NCBI RefSeq assembly: GCF_046557615.1
Contig: NZ_JBKIII010000001.1
Location: 1,302,001-1,366,000, forward strand
Source of the DNA: Haloferax sp046557615
GTDB lineage: Archaea; Halobacteriota; Halobacteria; Halobacteriales; Haloferacaceae
DNA length: 64,000 nucleotides
Reading direction: 5' to 3'
Of the stretch, positions 1 to 8,428 are shown in pieces. Position 1 is the first letter of the stretch. Every line of letters begins with the position of its first letter. The translations under genes were made by a program, and so were the position numbers. Below the pieces are notes generated by a model. The model saw only the letters and a list, made by a program, of their open reading frames with translations. It was not told where the DNA came from and made no database searches.

Positions 1-177
1 ATCGACCACGTGGACCTCTACACTCACGGCGCGTCGCTTCGCGGCTACCTCAAATTCGACTCGTGGGGCGTGCCCATCGAGAGCGGGCGCGTCCTCTCTG
101 CTGACGTTGTCGAACTCACGCTCGGGCCGACCGTCGATTCGCGTGTCCGGTTCGCCCGCGACGCAGACGACCTATGA
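1..177 (+). CDS. C-terminal end of an unrecognised conserved protein (5' truncated by window)
   Basis: An open frame runs from the first base to a TGA at 175-177, giving 58 residues that end in RFARDADDL. The composition is acidic and the frame has the GC-rich third positions of real haloarchaeal genes. Its stop overlaps the ATG of the next gene (ATGA at 174-177), so the two are probably co-transcribed and translationally coupled. The visible part has no motif I can name. The neighbour is an RNA-binding nuclease of the FAU-1 family, which hints at RNA metabolism but does not prove it. Confidence 0.6.
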   Translation: MDHVDLYTHGASLRGYLKFDSWGVPIESGRVLSADVVELTLGPTVDSRVRFARDADDL

Positions 178-1586
178 AGGTCCGCGTCCGCGGCATCTAC
201 TCGACGGCGTTGACGCAGATGTTTCTCGATGCCGACCACGACGTGGTTCAGGCCTCCGGGCCGATTCGTGACCGATTCGACACCGAGTTCGAGAGTGCCG
301 ACCACGACGTCGCCATCGAGACGACCAACAAGCGACAGGGCGTCGGCCTCGAAGGGACCGCACGCGACGTCTCCACTGCGACGACCATCCTCCAGAACCT
401 CGCTATCGACGCGTTCGCGTGGGACGACCCCGCGCCAACTGGCGCAGTGTTCGACGCCCGCGTGACCGAAACCTTGGGCGGCGGCGCAGTCTGCGACCTC
501 GGCGAGACGACAGGGTACCTCCCCTACGACGAGTACGATGGTCGCGTCGAAACCGGCGACGAGGTTCGCGTGCAGGTCGCCGAGTCGTCGCCGCCGTGGG
601 CGGACCACCGCGCCGAACTGACTGGCGAGATTCACGCACTGGCCGGGCTCGCAACCCTCGTTCCGGGCACAGAAGGCGTTCGCGTCGATACCCGCGACGA
701 GGCCGCCGCGCGCGAACTCGCAGGCATGACCGACCTACTCGGCGGCGACCCACCCGAAGGCTGGGGAATTCGCTGGCAACGCGACGCCGTCGATGCCGAC
801 ATGGGCGCGCTCAACGACGCACTCGACCGGGCCGCCGACATCGCCGCGACGCTGGATTCAGCACTGGACGAACCAATCGAAGCGCCCCGAGAACTGGCCG
901 CACCAACCCAGACGGCGTGGGTCTGGTTTGGCCGCGAGACGCGCTTCGAACTCGATGGGTATAGGAGAGAGGTGGCGACGACGATGCCCGGCCACCACCG
1001 AACGAAAGCCGGGTCGAAAGCGGCATCCTCGGGTGTTGACCTTGCCGAAGCACTCTGTGGTGAGTTCGGAAGCGAAAACGGCGAGTTCCCCTTCGATGTC
1101 GTAACCGCCCAATTCGGGCCACTCGAAGGTGATAGAGTCTCTATCGGCCACGGGAAACCAGATGGCCGACTCATCGTCCTCGGGTCGGGCGAGGTGACAA
1201 AGCGCGACCCTGCGGGCACCATCGAACTGCGAAGACAGATGTCCGGTGGCGGCACCTACGACGCACTGGAAGTCCCGCGCGAATCGGGCGACACGGCGAC
1301 GACCAAGTTCCGCGAAGGTCGCTGGTGGTATCCGACGGTCTACCGCGATTCCGAAGGGACGGTCAAAGGCACCTACGTCAACATCTGTACGCCCGTCGAG
1401 TGCTTCCCGAACCAGATTCGCTACATCGACCTGCACGTCGATGTCATCAAACACGCCGACGGAACGGTAGAGCGCGTCGATGACGACGAACTCGACGAAG
1501 CAGTCGAAGCAGGCCACATCTCGGAGGGGTTAGCCGAGAAAGCCCGGTCGGTGGCGTCGAGTTTGGAAAGCGCGCTGTCGAAGTAG
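174..1586 (+). CDS. Probable ribonuclease FAU-1 / RNA-binding protein AU-1 family (DUF402)
   Basis: This 470-aa protein has the FAU-1 layout: an N-terminal region, an S1-like RNA-binding segment at about residues 88-150 (GAVFDARVTETLGGGAVCDL and following), and a C-terminal DUF402 domain at about 290-430 with the conserved KGTYVNICTPVE stretch followed by YIDLHVDVI. FAU-1 proteins bind AU-rich RNA and have been linked to RNase E/G-like 5S rRNA maturation in archaea. The ATG at 174 overlaps the stop of the upstream gene. The length is typical for haloarchaea. The family is clear; the exact RNA substrate here is not. Confidence 0.85.
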   Translation: MKVRVRGIYSTALTQMFLDADHDVVQASGPIRDRFDTEFESADHDVAIETTNKRQGVGLEGTARDVSTATTILQNLAIDAFAWDDPAPTGAVFDARVTETLGGGAVCDLGETTGYLPYDEYDGRVETGDEVRVQVAESSPPWADHRAELTGEIHALAGLATLVPGTEGVRVDTRDEAAARELAGMTDLLGGDPPEGWGIRWQRDAVDADMGALNDALDRAADIAATLDSALDEPIEAPRELAAPTQTAWVWFGRETRFELDGYRREVATTMPGHHRTKAGSKAASSGVDLAEALCGEFGSENGEFPFDVVTAQFGPLEGDRVSIGHGKPDGRLIVLGSGEVTKRDPAGTIELRRQMSGGGTYDALEVPRESGDTATTKFREGRWWYPTVYRDSEGTVKGTYVNICTPVECFPNQIRYIDLHVDVIKHADGTVERVDDDELDEAVEAGHISEGLAEKARSVASSLESALSK

Positions 1587-1620
1587 AAACCCGCAAGCCT
1601 TCGAATCCAGATTATTCTTC

Positions 1621-1652
1621 GGCTACGACCGAAGGGAGTAGCCGCCTTTTTT
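1621..1652 (+). terminator. Hairpin plus T-tract after the FAU-1 gene
   Basis: GGCTAC (1621-1626) and GTAGCC (1638-1643) form a perfect 6-bp inverted repeat, followed by six T at 1647-1652. It lies 35 bases after the FAU-1 stop and before the convergent NifU-like gene. The hairpin with a U-run and the position suggest a terminator; archaeal termination relies mainly on the T-tract. Confidence 0.55.
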
Positions 1653-1712
1653 CCTCCAGGTTTTTGCGGTGAGCGGGTCGCCCGAGGCGACCCCGAACCG
1701 TAAAAAAGTGGG

Positions 1713-2045
1713 TCAGAAGTGGTCGGGACTTTCGCTCCCAAACTGCAACTCCCCGCCGCGACCGCCTTCGACCGTGCTGCTGCCGTGGTCGCCCGAACTC
1801 GGGACTTTCACTTGGACGTCTTCGATTTCGTCGAACTTCATAATGAGGTCAGATTGGATGTTCTGTGCGGTGATGTTGCTAATTCCGCACCCAGCACAGG
1901 CCCCGCCGAGTTCGACGACGACTTCTCCGGATTCAGGGTCGGCCTTTCGGACGACGCTGTTGCCCCCGTGCATCTGGATGATGGGCATCTGCCCGACCAT
2001 CCAGCGCTCGACACGTTCTTTGAGCGTCTCCGACTCGTCACTCAT
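1713..2045 (-). CDS. NifU-like (C-terminal domain) iron-sulfur scaffold protein
   Basis: This 110-aa protein has the NifU C-terminal (Nfu) domain. GGACAGCGIS carries the paired cysteines C50-x-x-C53 that hold a labile 4Fe-4S cluster in the family. The N-terminal motif ERWMVGQMPIIQMHGG is typical of haloarchaeal versions. It probably receives and delivers Fe-S clusters in the cytoplasm, alongside the SUF machinery encoded elsewhere. The last ~25 residues are a polar, glycine-rich tail beyond the domain. It is monocistronic and convergent with the FAU-1 gene. Family assignment is firm; the client proteins are unknown. Confidence 0.85.
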   Translation of the reverse strand: MSDESETLKERVERWMVGQMPIIQMHGGNSVVRKADPESGEVVVELGGACAGCGISNITAQNIQSDLIMKFDEIEDVQVKVPSSGDHGSSTVEGGRGGELQFGSESPDHF

Positions 2046-2144
2046 ACTACGGTGCTTAGAGGTCCACGTATGAGAATGGTGCGGTTCTTCTGACTCAGTA
2101 TCGGGCGAGAGAAAGCGTGTGACGGTTGTTCGTGATAGATTCGG

Positions 2145-3587
2145 TCAGTCACCGCGGCCACGAGTTCGATACCACCAGCCCGCGGTTCCAAGCCCGGCCA
2201 CACCAACCCCCAAGCCAAAGCCGGGCGTCTCTGTCCGTGAGGCGGTTGTGGTCGGTGCTTCTGTCGCAGTCGGCGTGGCCGTCTGGACGAGCGACTCGGT
2301 GGTCGTCTCGGGAACGAGCGTTGGCGGGTCGAGTTGCTCGCCGGTGTGGTCGGGGAAGGTGTACAGTGCGCCCGCGTCGTCGTCCACACCCCAACTGGAC
2401 GCGACGAAGACGCCCTCGTCGGCGAAGGGGTAGGCGTACTGTGCGGTCCAAAAACTGGCCGTGTCGGGGTCGCGCCACCACGCGAGTTCGATGGGGTCAG
2501 ACGAGTCGGAGATATCGTGTCGTTTCACGCCGCCGCGATACCAGGACGTGTAGAGGCGGTCGTCGTGGAAATCGAAGTTGTGGGCAGTGGTCCAGACACC
2601 GCCGTAGGTCGGGTCGGGGCTCTGTGGCGGGTCGATTGTCGAGAGCTTCGTCGGGTCGTCGAGTGTCGAAATGTCCCAGAGTGAGACACCGCTGGGGCCG
2701 GCGACGAGTTCCGTCGCCTCGTCTTCGGTCTCGACTTCGTAGGCCCACGATTCGACGCCGATGCCGAGGAGCGTTCCCGCGTCGTTCGTCGCGACGAAGT
2801 GGTGATTGCCGGGGGGCGTTCGACCGGCGCGAATCAGGTCGGTTCGCGTGCCCGACGCGAGTGCCTCGGGGTCACCGGGTTCGAGTGCGGTGAGAGTAGT
2901 GGGGTTCGCTGGGTTGGACATATCGACAATCCACGTTCCGGCGTCCCAGTGGGCGACGTACGCAACTTCGTCTTGGACCCACACGTCGTGAATCGCCCAA
3001 ATCGTGGTTCGCACGTCGGCCCAGCGGTCGTCTTCGGAGAGGAGCGACCAGCGCCCGAGTTCGTCGCCCGAGGCGATATCGAGGACGACGAGCGGATTGT
3101 CCTCGCCGTTGTTCGCGGTGAGATAGACACGTCCGTCTTCGGCGAAACAGTTGTGGATGGGAAAGTCAGTCTCGTAGAAACCAATTTCGTCGGGAGATGC
3201 AGGGTCCGAAACATCGACCACGAGAACGCCGGACAGAGACCCGGGAAGTGGGTTCGCCGGGCCGACGACGACCAACGTCTCACCATCGAGTTTGACGTCG
3301 TAGATACCGCGAAACGGGCCATCTTCGCGGTCTGCGAGGAGGTCACGGCGTTCTGCGATGAGTTCCGGGCGGTCGGGGGCAGAGATATCGACGACTGCGT
3401 AGCCAGTCGTTGCGGCGACGAACACGGTCTGGCCATCAGCTGAGACGACAGCTTCTTTCGCACCGTCGATATCGACCGAACCGAGTGGTTCGAACGGGCC
3501 CGGATGTGCTGCCGAGTGGCCGACTGTACCGACACTCCCGAGGAGGGCGGTACCGCCGACGACACGGAGGAACTGGCGACGGTTCAC
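2145..3587 (-). CDS. LVIVD/beta-propeller repeat surface protein with Tat signal and PGF-CTERM-type tail
   Basis: The 480-aa product begins MNRRQFLRVVGG, a twin-arginine signal. Four or more LVIVD-type blades follow (YAVVDISAPDRPELI, LVVDVSDPASPDEIGFYET, TWIVDMSNPANPTTL, RHDISDSSDPIELAWW). This repeat is usual in secreted halophile proteins that form a propeller. A Thr-rich linker precedes TETPGFGLGVGVAG, a hydrophobic stretch and a basic end (RTRGRGD). That is the layout of archaeosortase A substrates (PGF-CTERM), so the protein is probably lipid-anchored outside the S-layer. The ligand or function is unknown. Codon use matches the core genome. Confidence 0.85.
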   Translation of the reverse strand: MNRRQFLRVVGGTALLGSVGTVGHSAAHPGPFEPLGSVDIDGAKEAVVSADGQTVFVAATTGYAVVDISAPDRPELIAERRDLLADREDGPFRGIYDVKLDGETLVVVGPANPLPGSLSGVLVVDVSDPASPDEIGFYETDFPIHNCFAEDGRVYLTANNGEDNPLVVLDIASGDELGRWSLLSEDDRWADVRTTIWAIHDVWVQDEVAYVAHWDAGTWIVDMSNPANPTTLTALEPGDPEALASGTRTDLIRAGRTPPGNHHFVATNDAGTLLGIGVESWAYEVETEDEATELVAGPSGVSLWDISTLDDPTKLSTIDPPQSPDPTYGGVWTTAHNFDFHDDRLYTSWYRGGVKRHDISDSSDPIELAWWRDPDTASFWTAQYAYPFADEGVFVASSWGVDDDAGALYTFPDHTGEQLDPPTLVPETTTESLVQTATPTATEAPTTTASRTETPGFGLGVGVAGLGTAGWWYRTRGRGD

Positions 3588-4039
3588 ACTGGCACTCGGC
3601 GAGGAGGGAACAAAAGTTGGACGGCTCTACCGGTTGTCAGAGTCACATTCGAGAACTGTGGTGACGCCAAGAGGGATGGGTGGGTGGGTGGGAATCCCTT
3701 CGGCGTCGTGCGGTCGGCGTGGTGGTGGTGGGAGCCGACCAGCATCCGCCCCTTGCTTCCGGTGGAACGTCCGTGCACCGTTCGCATCGACGGGGACGGA
3801 GCGTCGAATTATCGGCCTGCAAAGCAAGCCGCACCGAGGTGCACGAATAGTGGTATTTCGACCTCCCATATAAGCATGCGCCGCCGAATATCAGACGAGA
3901 TAACGAATCGGTATACAGCCACTTTGCGGGCACTACCTATCGACTAGTGAGACCAGGCAGAGTATCGGTATTGAGAACAATCGAGAGAGTGTACGTGTGA
4001 TTCAACAGCGTTCTGTGACCAAAACAGCGTGAATCGGAG
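3588..4039. other. Intergenic stretch without a convincing gene
   Basis: The 452 bases lie between the start of the LVIVD gene and the stop of the ROK kinase gene. Several open frames exist but none has halophile protein composition. The visible contents are a run of five GGG triplets at 3673-3692 and a TATA-like CATATAAGC near 3868-3876 on the plus strand with no recognisable gene after it. A small RNA from that promoter is possible but not supported further. Confidence 0.5.
3673..3692 (+). repeat. G-quadruplex-type motif (five GGG runs)
   Basis: Five GGG triplets are separated by spacers of 2, 1, 1 and 1 bases (GGGATGGGTGGGTGGGTGGG). Loops this short are strongly quadruplex-prone in vitro. 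The motif sits about 86-105 bases upstream of the divergently read LVIVD gene. Any regulatory role is inference. Confidence 0.6.
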
Positions 4040-5011
4040 TTACCGCAGGCGTGACCGGTCGCCGGTTCCGTTCGTCATCGCACTGGCGAGTGCGCCTTCG
4101 ACGACGACCTCGTCGCCGAGCGTCGTCAACTGAATCTGCGGAATGTTGGACATGACCATCTCACTCATGTGTTCGCGGATGGGGTCGAGGACGAGTTCGG
4201 GGTTGTTGAGCGCCACCGCGCCGCCGACGTAGATGACGAGGGGAGCGAACGCGTGGACGATGTTTGCGACGCCCATCGCGTTCCAGTGGGCGACTTGCGA
4301 GACGACGTAGCTTGCAAACTCGTCGTCGCCAGCGTGTTCGAACACGTCGACCGCAGAGAAGTCGGGGTCTTCGACCGGAAGAGCAGTGTCGATTGGGTCT
4401 TCTTCGTAGAGTTCGAGTGCGTACTTCGGGATGTTGTTGCCAGAACAGTAGCCTTCCCAGTGGCCGTCGTGACCACAGCCACACGTCATGAATCCGTTCG
4501 GGTCGAGCGTCATGTGACCGACTTCGCCCGCGTTGCCATCCCATCCGGAGAGGACGTGGCCATCGACACAGACACCAGCGCCGATACCCGAGGAGATGGT
4601 GAGATACACCATGTCGTCGGGGTTGCGGTCGGAGTGGAAGCGCTCGCCGATAACGCCCGCGTTGGTGTCGTTGTGGAGGTAGACCTCTTCGGTGTCGAGC
4701 AGTACAGAAATCGGACCAGTGAGTGGGATTCTGTCGATGGTGTCGGGGAGGTTCGCCGGATTTTCGACCGCACCTTCGGCGAGGTCGAGCGGCCCAATCG
4801 CACCGATACCGGCCGCGACGGCCTCTTTTGGTTCGATGTCCGCTTCGTCACATGCCTCACGAACGACGTTCAGGACCGCTTCGGTGACCGCAATGCCGGT
4901 TGGACCTCGCGGCGTTCGGTCGCGGGCTTGTCCGAGTATCGTTCCCTCACCATCGGCAACGACCGCACGGACGTTTGTCGCCCCGAGATCGACACCCACG
5001 TAGTACGCCAT
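4040..5011 (-). CDS. ROK-family sugar kinase (glucokinase-like)
   Basis: The 323-aa protein has the ROK fold: ATP-phosphate motif VGVDLGATNVRAV at the N-terminus, catalytic Asp in LHNDTNAG (about D115), GNAGEVGHM, and the zinc motif region CGCGHDGHWE (about 177-186). The bacterial consensus is CxCGxxGCxE; here the third Cys is His. ROK kinases phosphorylate glucose or related sugars with ATP. An ATG also exists at 5020, but a TATA-like CTTAAC on the plus strand (5037-5042) lies about 28 bases from the ATG at 5011, which fits a leaderless start there. The sugar specificity is not readable from sequence. Confidence 0.85.
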   Translation of the reverse strand: MAYYVGVDLGATNVRAVVADGEGTILGQARDRTPRGPTGIAVTEAVLNVVREACDEADIEPKEAVAAGIGAIGPLDLAEGAVENPANLPDTIDRIPLTGPISVLLDTEEVYLHNDTNAGVIGERFHSDRNPDDMVYLTISSGIGAGVCVDGHVLSGWDGNAGEVGHMTLDPNGFMTCGCGHDGHWEGYCSGNNIPKYALELYEEDPIDTALPVEDPDFSAVDVFEHAGDDEFASYVVSQVAHWNAMGVANIVHAFAPLVIYVGGAVALNNPELVLDPIREHMSEMVMSNIPQIQLTTLGDEVVVEGALASAMTNGTGDRSRLR

Positions 5012-5092
5012 TGTCTCCATAGGGATTCGCCCGACACTTAACTGAGAGGGATTCGCGCTAATTTACTCGCAACGCGGTAGCGATTCCCACAC

Positions 5093-5773
5093 TCATTGCG
5101 TGCCGTTGGTCGAGGGGAGTTGTGGGATGAGCCACGACAGGAACGCGTCCATACTCCGTGATTGGAGCCAAATCGTGCCCGGGCCTCTGAAGGTGCAGAC
5201 GAGCCCTTCACCGCTGAAGAGCGTCGATTTGAGGCCGCCGACGCGCTCGACGTTGAAATTTGTAGACCCGTCGAAGGCGACGATGTGGCCGGTATCGACC
5301 GTATACTTCTCGTCCTCACCGAGTTCGACTTCGTGAATCGCCCCGTAACTCGATAAGAACGCCTCGCCGACGCCCTCGAGTTTCAGGAGAAACAGGCCTT
5401 CGCTCCCGAAGAACGTCTTCGCGCCGCCGAAGGAGGTGTCGAGTTCGAGGTCCACGTCGGATGCGAGGTACGACCCGGATTGGACGTAGAGGACTTCCCT
5501 ATCGAGTTCGTGTGCGATGATGTCGCCCGGGAGCGGTGGCGCGAACGAGACTTCGCCGGGTACCGTCGCGGTGAACGTGTTCTGGAAGAACGATTCGCCG
5601 CCGAGGACGCTGCGTTTGAGCGACCCGAAGAGTCCGCCGCGGGCGGCCGTCTCGATTTCGATGCCGTCGGAATAACTCACCATCGCGCCTGCTTCGGAGC
5701 GAACAGATTCGCCCTGTTCGAGCGAGACAGTCACTAGTGCGAACGATGGTCGGTACTCGATTTCGTAGTCCAT
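5093..5773 (-). CDS. TIGR00266 / AIM24-family protein
   Basis: The product is about 226 aa and all-beta. It has the family hallmarks ESVRSEAGAMVSYSDGIEIET, GGESFFQNTFTA and LYVQSGSYLASD. This family forms beta-prism trimers and is widespread in bacteria and archaea; its biochemical role is unsettled (the mitochondrial relative AIM24 affects membrane organisation). The frame extends upstream to an ATG at 5821, but homologues normally begin near MDYEIEYRPSFA, so 5773 is preferred. It stands alone between the kinase and UspA genes, all in the same direction. Confidence 0.82.
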   Translation of the reverse strand: MDYEIEYRPSFALVTVSLEQGESVRSEAGAMVSYSDGIEIETAARGGLFGSLKRSVLGGESFFQNTFTATVPGEVSFAPPLPGDIIAHELDREVLYVQSGSYLASDVDLELDTSFGGAKTFFGSEGLFLLKLEGVGEAFLSSYGAIHEVELGEDEKYTVDTGHIVAFDGSTNFNVERVGGLKSTLFSGEGLVCTFRGPGTIWLQSRSMDAFLSWLIPQLPSTNGTQ

Positions 5774-5889
5774 GGAGATGTGTTGTCTCGCTAAGGTATG
5801 TAGATATCTCTCGATATCCAACAGTCGGCACTATCGGTGACCAACGCGTTCTTCGGTTAGCGCTCTGTGTCCCGTTCGTAGTCAGTCGG

Positions 5890-6348
5890 TCACTTCGTGT
5901 CTTCGCGGATGAACGTAACCGGACACGGCGACGACAGCATCACTTCTTGGGCGACACTACCGAAGACTGCCTTCCCCGCCGGAGAGCGCTTGCGCCCGCC
6001 GACGAGTAACTGGTCGGCATCGACGTCGGTTGCCAGTTCGACGATTTTCTCGCCGTGGTCGCCCACACTGCCTCGGACGTCGTAGCTGATGTCCTCGGCG
6101 TCGAGTTTCGAGACGAGTTTTCGAACCGTCGCGTGGCGTCGGGCAACGTCGTCCGCGGAGACTTCCTCGGCGGTGACGTCGAAATCGAGATTGTCGAGCG
6201 CGTCGGTGTACTCGTCTTTCGTGAATACGTGGCCGAGAACGACAGTCGCACCTGTCGGGCCTGCGATGTCGATTACCTCTTCGGCGAGTCGGTCGATACG
6301 GTCGGCGTCGCTCGGGCCGACAGCGAGTAAGATGGTCTCGATAGCCAT
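5890..6348 (-). CDS. Universal stress protein (UspA family)
   Basis: This 152-aa single UspA domain begins with the typical strand IETILLAVGPSD and ends with the nucleotide-binding signature VGGRKRSPAGKAVFGSVAQEV then SPCPVTFIRE. The G-x2-G-x9-G-S/T pattern suggests an ATP-binding Usp. Haloarchaea carry many paralogues, often stress-regulated; which stress applies here cannot be told. It is a cytoplasmic protein and appears monocistronic. Confidence 0.88.
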   Translation of the reverse strand: MAIETILLAVGPSDADRIDRLAEEVIDIAGPTGATVVLGHVFTKDEYTDALDNLDFDVTAEEVSADDVARRHATVRKLVSKLDAEDISYDVRGSVGDHGEKIVELATDVDADQLLVGGRKRSPAGKAVFGSVAQEVMLSSPCPVTFIREDTK

Positions 6349-6553
6349 TGGGCACCCGTTCGATTGACTGTCACTTAACCGTATCGACGTATTTTACTCA
6401 ATTTCGAAATAATATTTCGTACCACAGTCGCTCGGCGCTTCGTCTGAGAGATAGTGACCCCACCAACATGTAATTATCTCTGAACTGGTCGAAGAACGAT
6501 AGCCGCACCGCTCGTGAGAAGGGTTCGAGGAGGAATGAATCGATAGCTGACGT

Positions 6554-6934
6554 TCAGTAGTCGGGCGCGTCGTCCTCGACAGAGCGCTTCATCGAGTCAC
6601 GGCGCGACTTCGCATCACGGCCAGTTGCTTCGAGCAAGAATTCGTTCTTCGCGTTGACGGCCTCACCTGCTGCTTCGAGCTCGTCGGGCGAGAGTTGCGT
6701 CGGGTCCGCCTCTTCGAAGTTGACTGCGAGACGGTCCTTCTTGCCGCTGTACTTGACTGCACCGACGACGACGCGCTTGAACACGGGGTTCTTCGGTTCG
6801 CCGATGACGAACAGGTCGCTTCCCTTGAAGTCCTCGGTTCCCGTGATTGGGCCGAAGTAGTCCTCAACGGTCGCTTTCAGGTCCGGAATTCGCTCTTCGA
6901 GCGTCTCCCCACGGCGCATTTTGTACTCCTTCAT
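6554..6934 (-). CDS. DUF5611 family protein
   Basis: The 126-aa protein starts MKEYKMRRGETLEERIPDLKA, which matches the start of haloarchaeal DUF5611 proteins as I remember them. A longer frame upstream to 7084 is basic and Arg/His-rich, unlike halophile protein, so I reject that extension. The C-terminus is RDAKSRRDSMKRSVEDDAPDY. It is a small cytoplasmic protein with no catalytic motif I can name. The family seems conserved in haloarchaea; its function is unknown. Confidence 0.8.
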   Translation of the reverse strand: MKEYKMRRGETLEERIPDLKATVEDYFGPITGTEDFKGSDLFVIGEPKNPVFKRVVVGAVKYSGKKDRLAVNFEEADPTQLSPDELEAAGEAVNAKNEFLLEATGRDAKSRRDSMKRSVEDDAPDY

Positions 6935-7004
6935 GGCCAGGGTTTCGATAGCGGACGGTTTACCTGTTTCGTGACTCGTCGCGTCTGCGACGTGGTGTCG
7001 GTGG

Positions 7005-7955
7005 CTATGCCTGTCGCTCGGCGATGTAGCCTTTGCGACACTCCGGACAGATGTCTCCGGCGCGCATCGACGACGACGATGCACCGCGTGCGTGTCCGCA
7101 GTTCGGGCAGTAGTATTCGACGGCGTCGTCCGGTACGTCGGTGTTGCGCGACGTCTCGCTCGCGCGGACGAAGTCGTCGTCGCTCCCCGAGGGTGCCTCG
7201 ATGAACTCGCCGTTCGACTCGGCGTTTGCAGCGTCGTTCGACTCGGGTGTCAGACCGCCACTGAACGAGATAGACGATAGTTCACCGTCGTCGGGTCGGG
7301 CGTCGAATCCTTCGTCTTCTCCCGGTGGGTCAGGCCACGCGCCGTAGTCGCGCGACTCACCGGTATCGGTCTCGCCCGCTTCCGCGTCGGCGTCGATGAA
7401 CTCGGCATCGTCACCATCGGTCGGCGTCGGTGCCGGGTCTTCGGTTTCGACCTCGACGTCGTCGGGCCACTGCGTCCGGTCGCGTTCGTCCGCTCCGTCG
7501 TCGTCGAGGATGATTGCGTCGTCGGTGACCGGCGGTTCGTCGAGCGTTTCAGTCTCGGCCTCGGCTTCGACTTCTTCGACTGGTTCGTCGGCCTCTACTG
7601 CAGCATCGGCGTCGGTCTCGGCGACTTGTTCCGGGGCCTGTTGTTCGGCCTCAGTCACCGGGTCCGGTGCAGTTTCGATGACCGCGTCGTCATCATTCGA
7701 TTCGCCCGGTTTCGGTTCTGCAGGTTCGAATCCAGCGGCAACGGTGTCGGCCTCGCCGTCGGTCATCCCGACTTCTTCGGGTGACCGAATCGCCGTGACC
7801 TCTTTGTTCTCGCTGACGACGTGTTCGTGTCCGCACCGCGAACACACCTGTATCTCTCGAACCGATACAACCACCTCGTCGCCGCGTTCTTCGCGCTCCC
7901 GTTCTGTCTCGGTATCTCCGAAGGAGTGCCCAAGAAGACGGCACGTAAGTCCCAT
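7005..7955 (-). CDS. DUF7093-type zinc-ribbon protein with long acidic linker
   Basis: The 316-aa protein has two metal-binding ends joined by a very acidic, low-complexity middle. The N-terminal domain begins MGLTCRLLGHSFGDTE and has VCSRCGHEH (C38-x2-C41). The C-terminal ribbon has YYCPNCGHARG and ICPECRKGYIAE. The roughly 200-residue Glu/Asp/Ala-rich linker is probably disordered and suits high salt. The family is haloarchaeal and uncharacterised; a nucleic-acid or protein adaptor role is only a guess. Confidence 0.75.
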   Translation of the reverse strand: MGLTCRLLGHSFGDTETEREREERGDEVVVSVREIQVCSRCGHEHVVSENKEVTAIRSPEEVGMTDGEADTVAAGFEPAEPKPGESNDDDAVIETAPDPVTEAEQQAPEQVAETDADAAVEADEPVEEVEAEAETETLDEPPVTDDAIILDDDGADERDRTQWPDDVEVETEDPAPTPTDGDDAEFIDADAEAGETDTGESRDYGAWPDPPGEDEGFDARPDDGELSSISFSGGLTPESNDAANAESNGEFIEAPSGSDDDFVRASETSRNTDVPDDAVEYYCPNCGHARGASSSSMRAGDICPECRKGYIAERQA

Positions 7956-8084
7956 TACGCGAGATTTCCGGGGTTCGGGAACAAAAAGCTACCCCCTCTC
8001 GGTCAGACGTGCGTCAGACGAGGGGGCAGATACTCCGCTCAGAAAGGCGGTACAGGTAAACCACCGGCAAGCGATATGTGGGTT

Positions 8085-8384
8085 ATGAAAGCGAGGCGGG
8101 AGTTTCGGAATCGCCGTGATATCGAAGTCGCGGTCCTCGACGCACTCGTGGACAGACACGAAGAGGGCATGACCGTCTTCGAACTGCGAGCAGCGGTCGA
8201 TGCAGATATCGACACGCTCGAAGACGCGCTCGCCGCACTGAAATCTGAGGAACTCATCGTCGTCGAAGAGTCACAACAGCGCGTACTTATCCACCCCGAC
8301 GAGCGCGTCGTCCCCGACCCCGGCGAGGCGGTCAAAGAGGACACGTCGCTGTTGGACCGCCTTCGGAAACGACTCGGCCTGTAA
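8085..8384 (+). CDS. DUF6432 small winged-helix-like protein
   Basis: The 99-aa product starts MKARREFRNRRDIEVAVLD, then EEGMTVFELRAAVDADIDTLEDALAALKSEELIVVEE. Short helices followed by a beta-wing are what a winged-helix DNA-binding fold looks like. It ends in a basic helix (LLDRLRKRLGL). The frame opens far upstream, and an ATG nine bases earlier (8076) is an alternative; the preceding sequence is not protein-like. The family is halophile-specific with no known target. It sits upstream of the YgfZ-like gene. Confidence 0.72.
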   Translation: MKARREFRNRRDIEVAVLDALVDRHEEGMTVFELRAAVDADIDTLEDALAALKSEELIVVEESQQRVLIHPDERVVPDPGEAVKEDTSLLDRLRKRLGL

Positions 8385-8399
8385 TCGAGAGTGGGAGGG

Positions 8400-8405
8400 T
8401 TTTAT
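8400..8405 (+). promoter_or_regulatory. TATA element of a leaderless promoter
   Basis: TTTTAT at 8400-8405 is centred about 26 bases before the ATG at 8429. That spacing predicts transcription starting at the initiation codon, the common haloarchaeal arrangement. Confidence 0.55.
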
Positions 8406-8428
8406 TCGTCGCCACCAAAGCGATAGCC

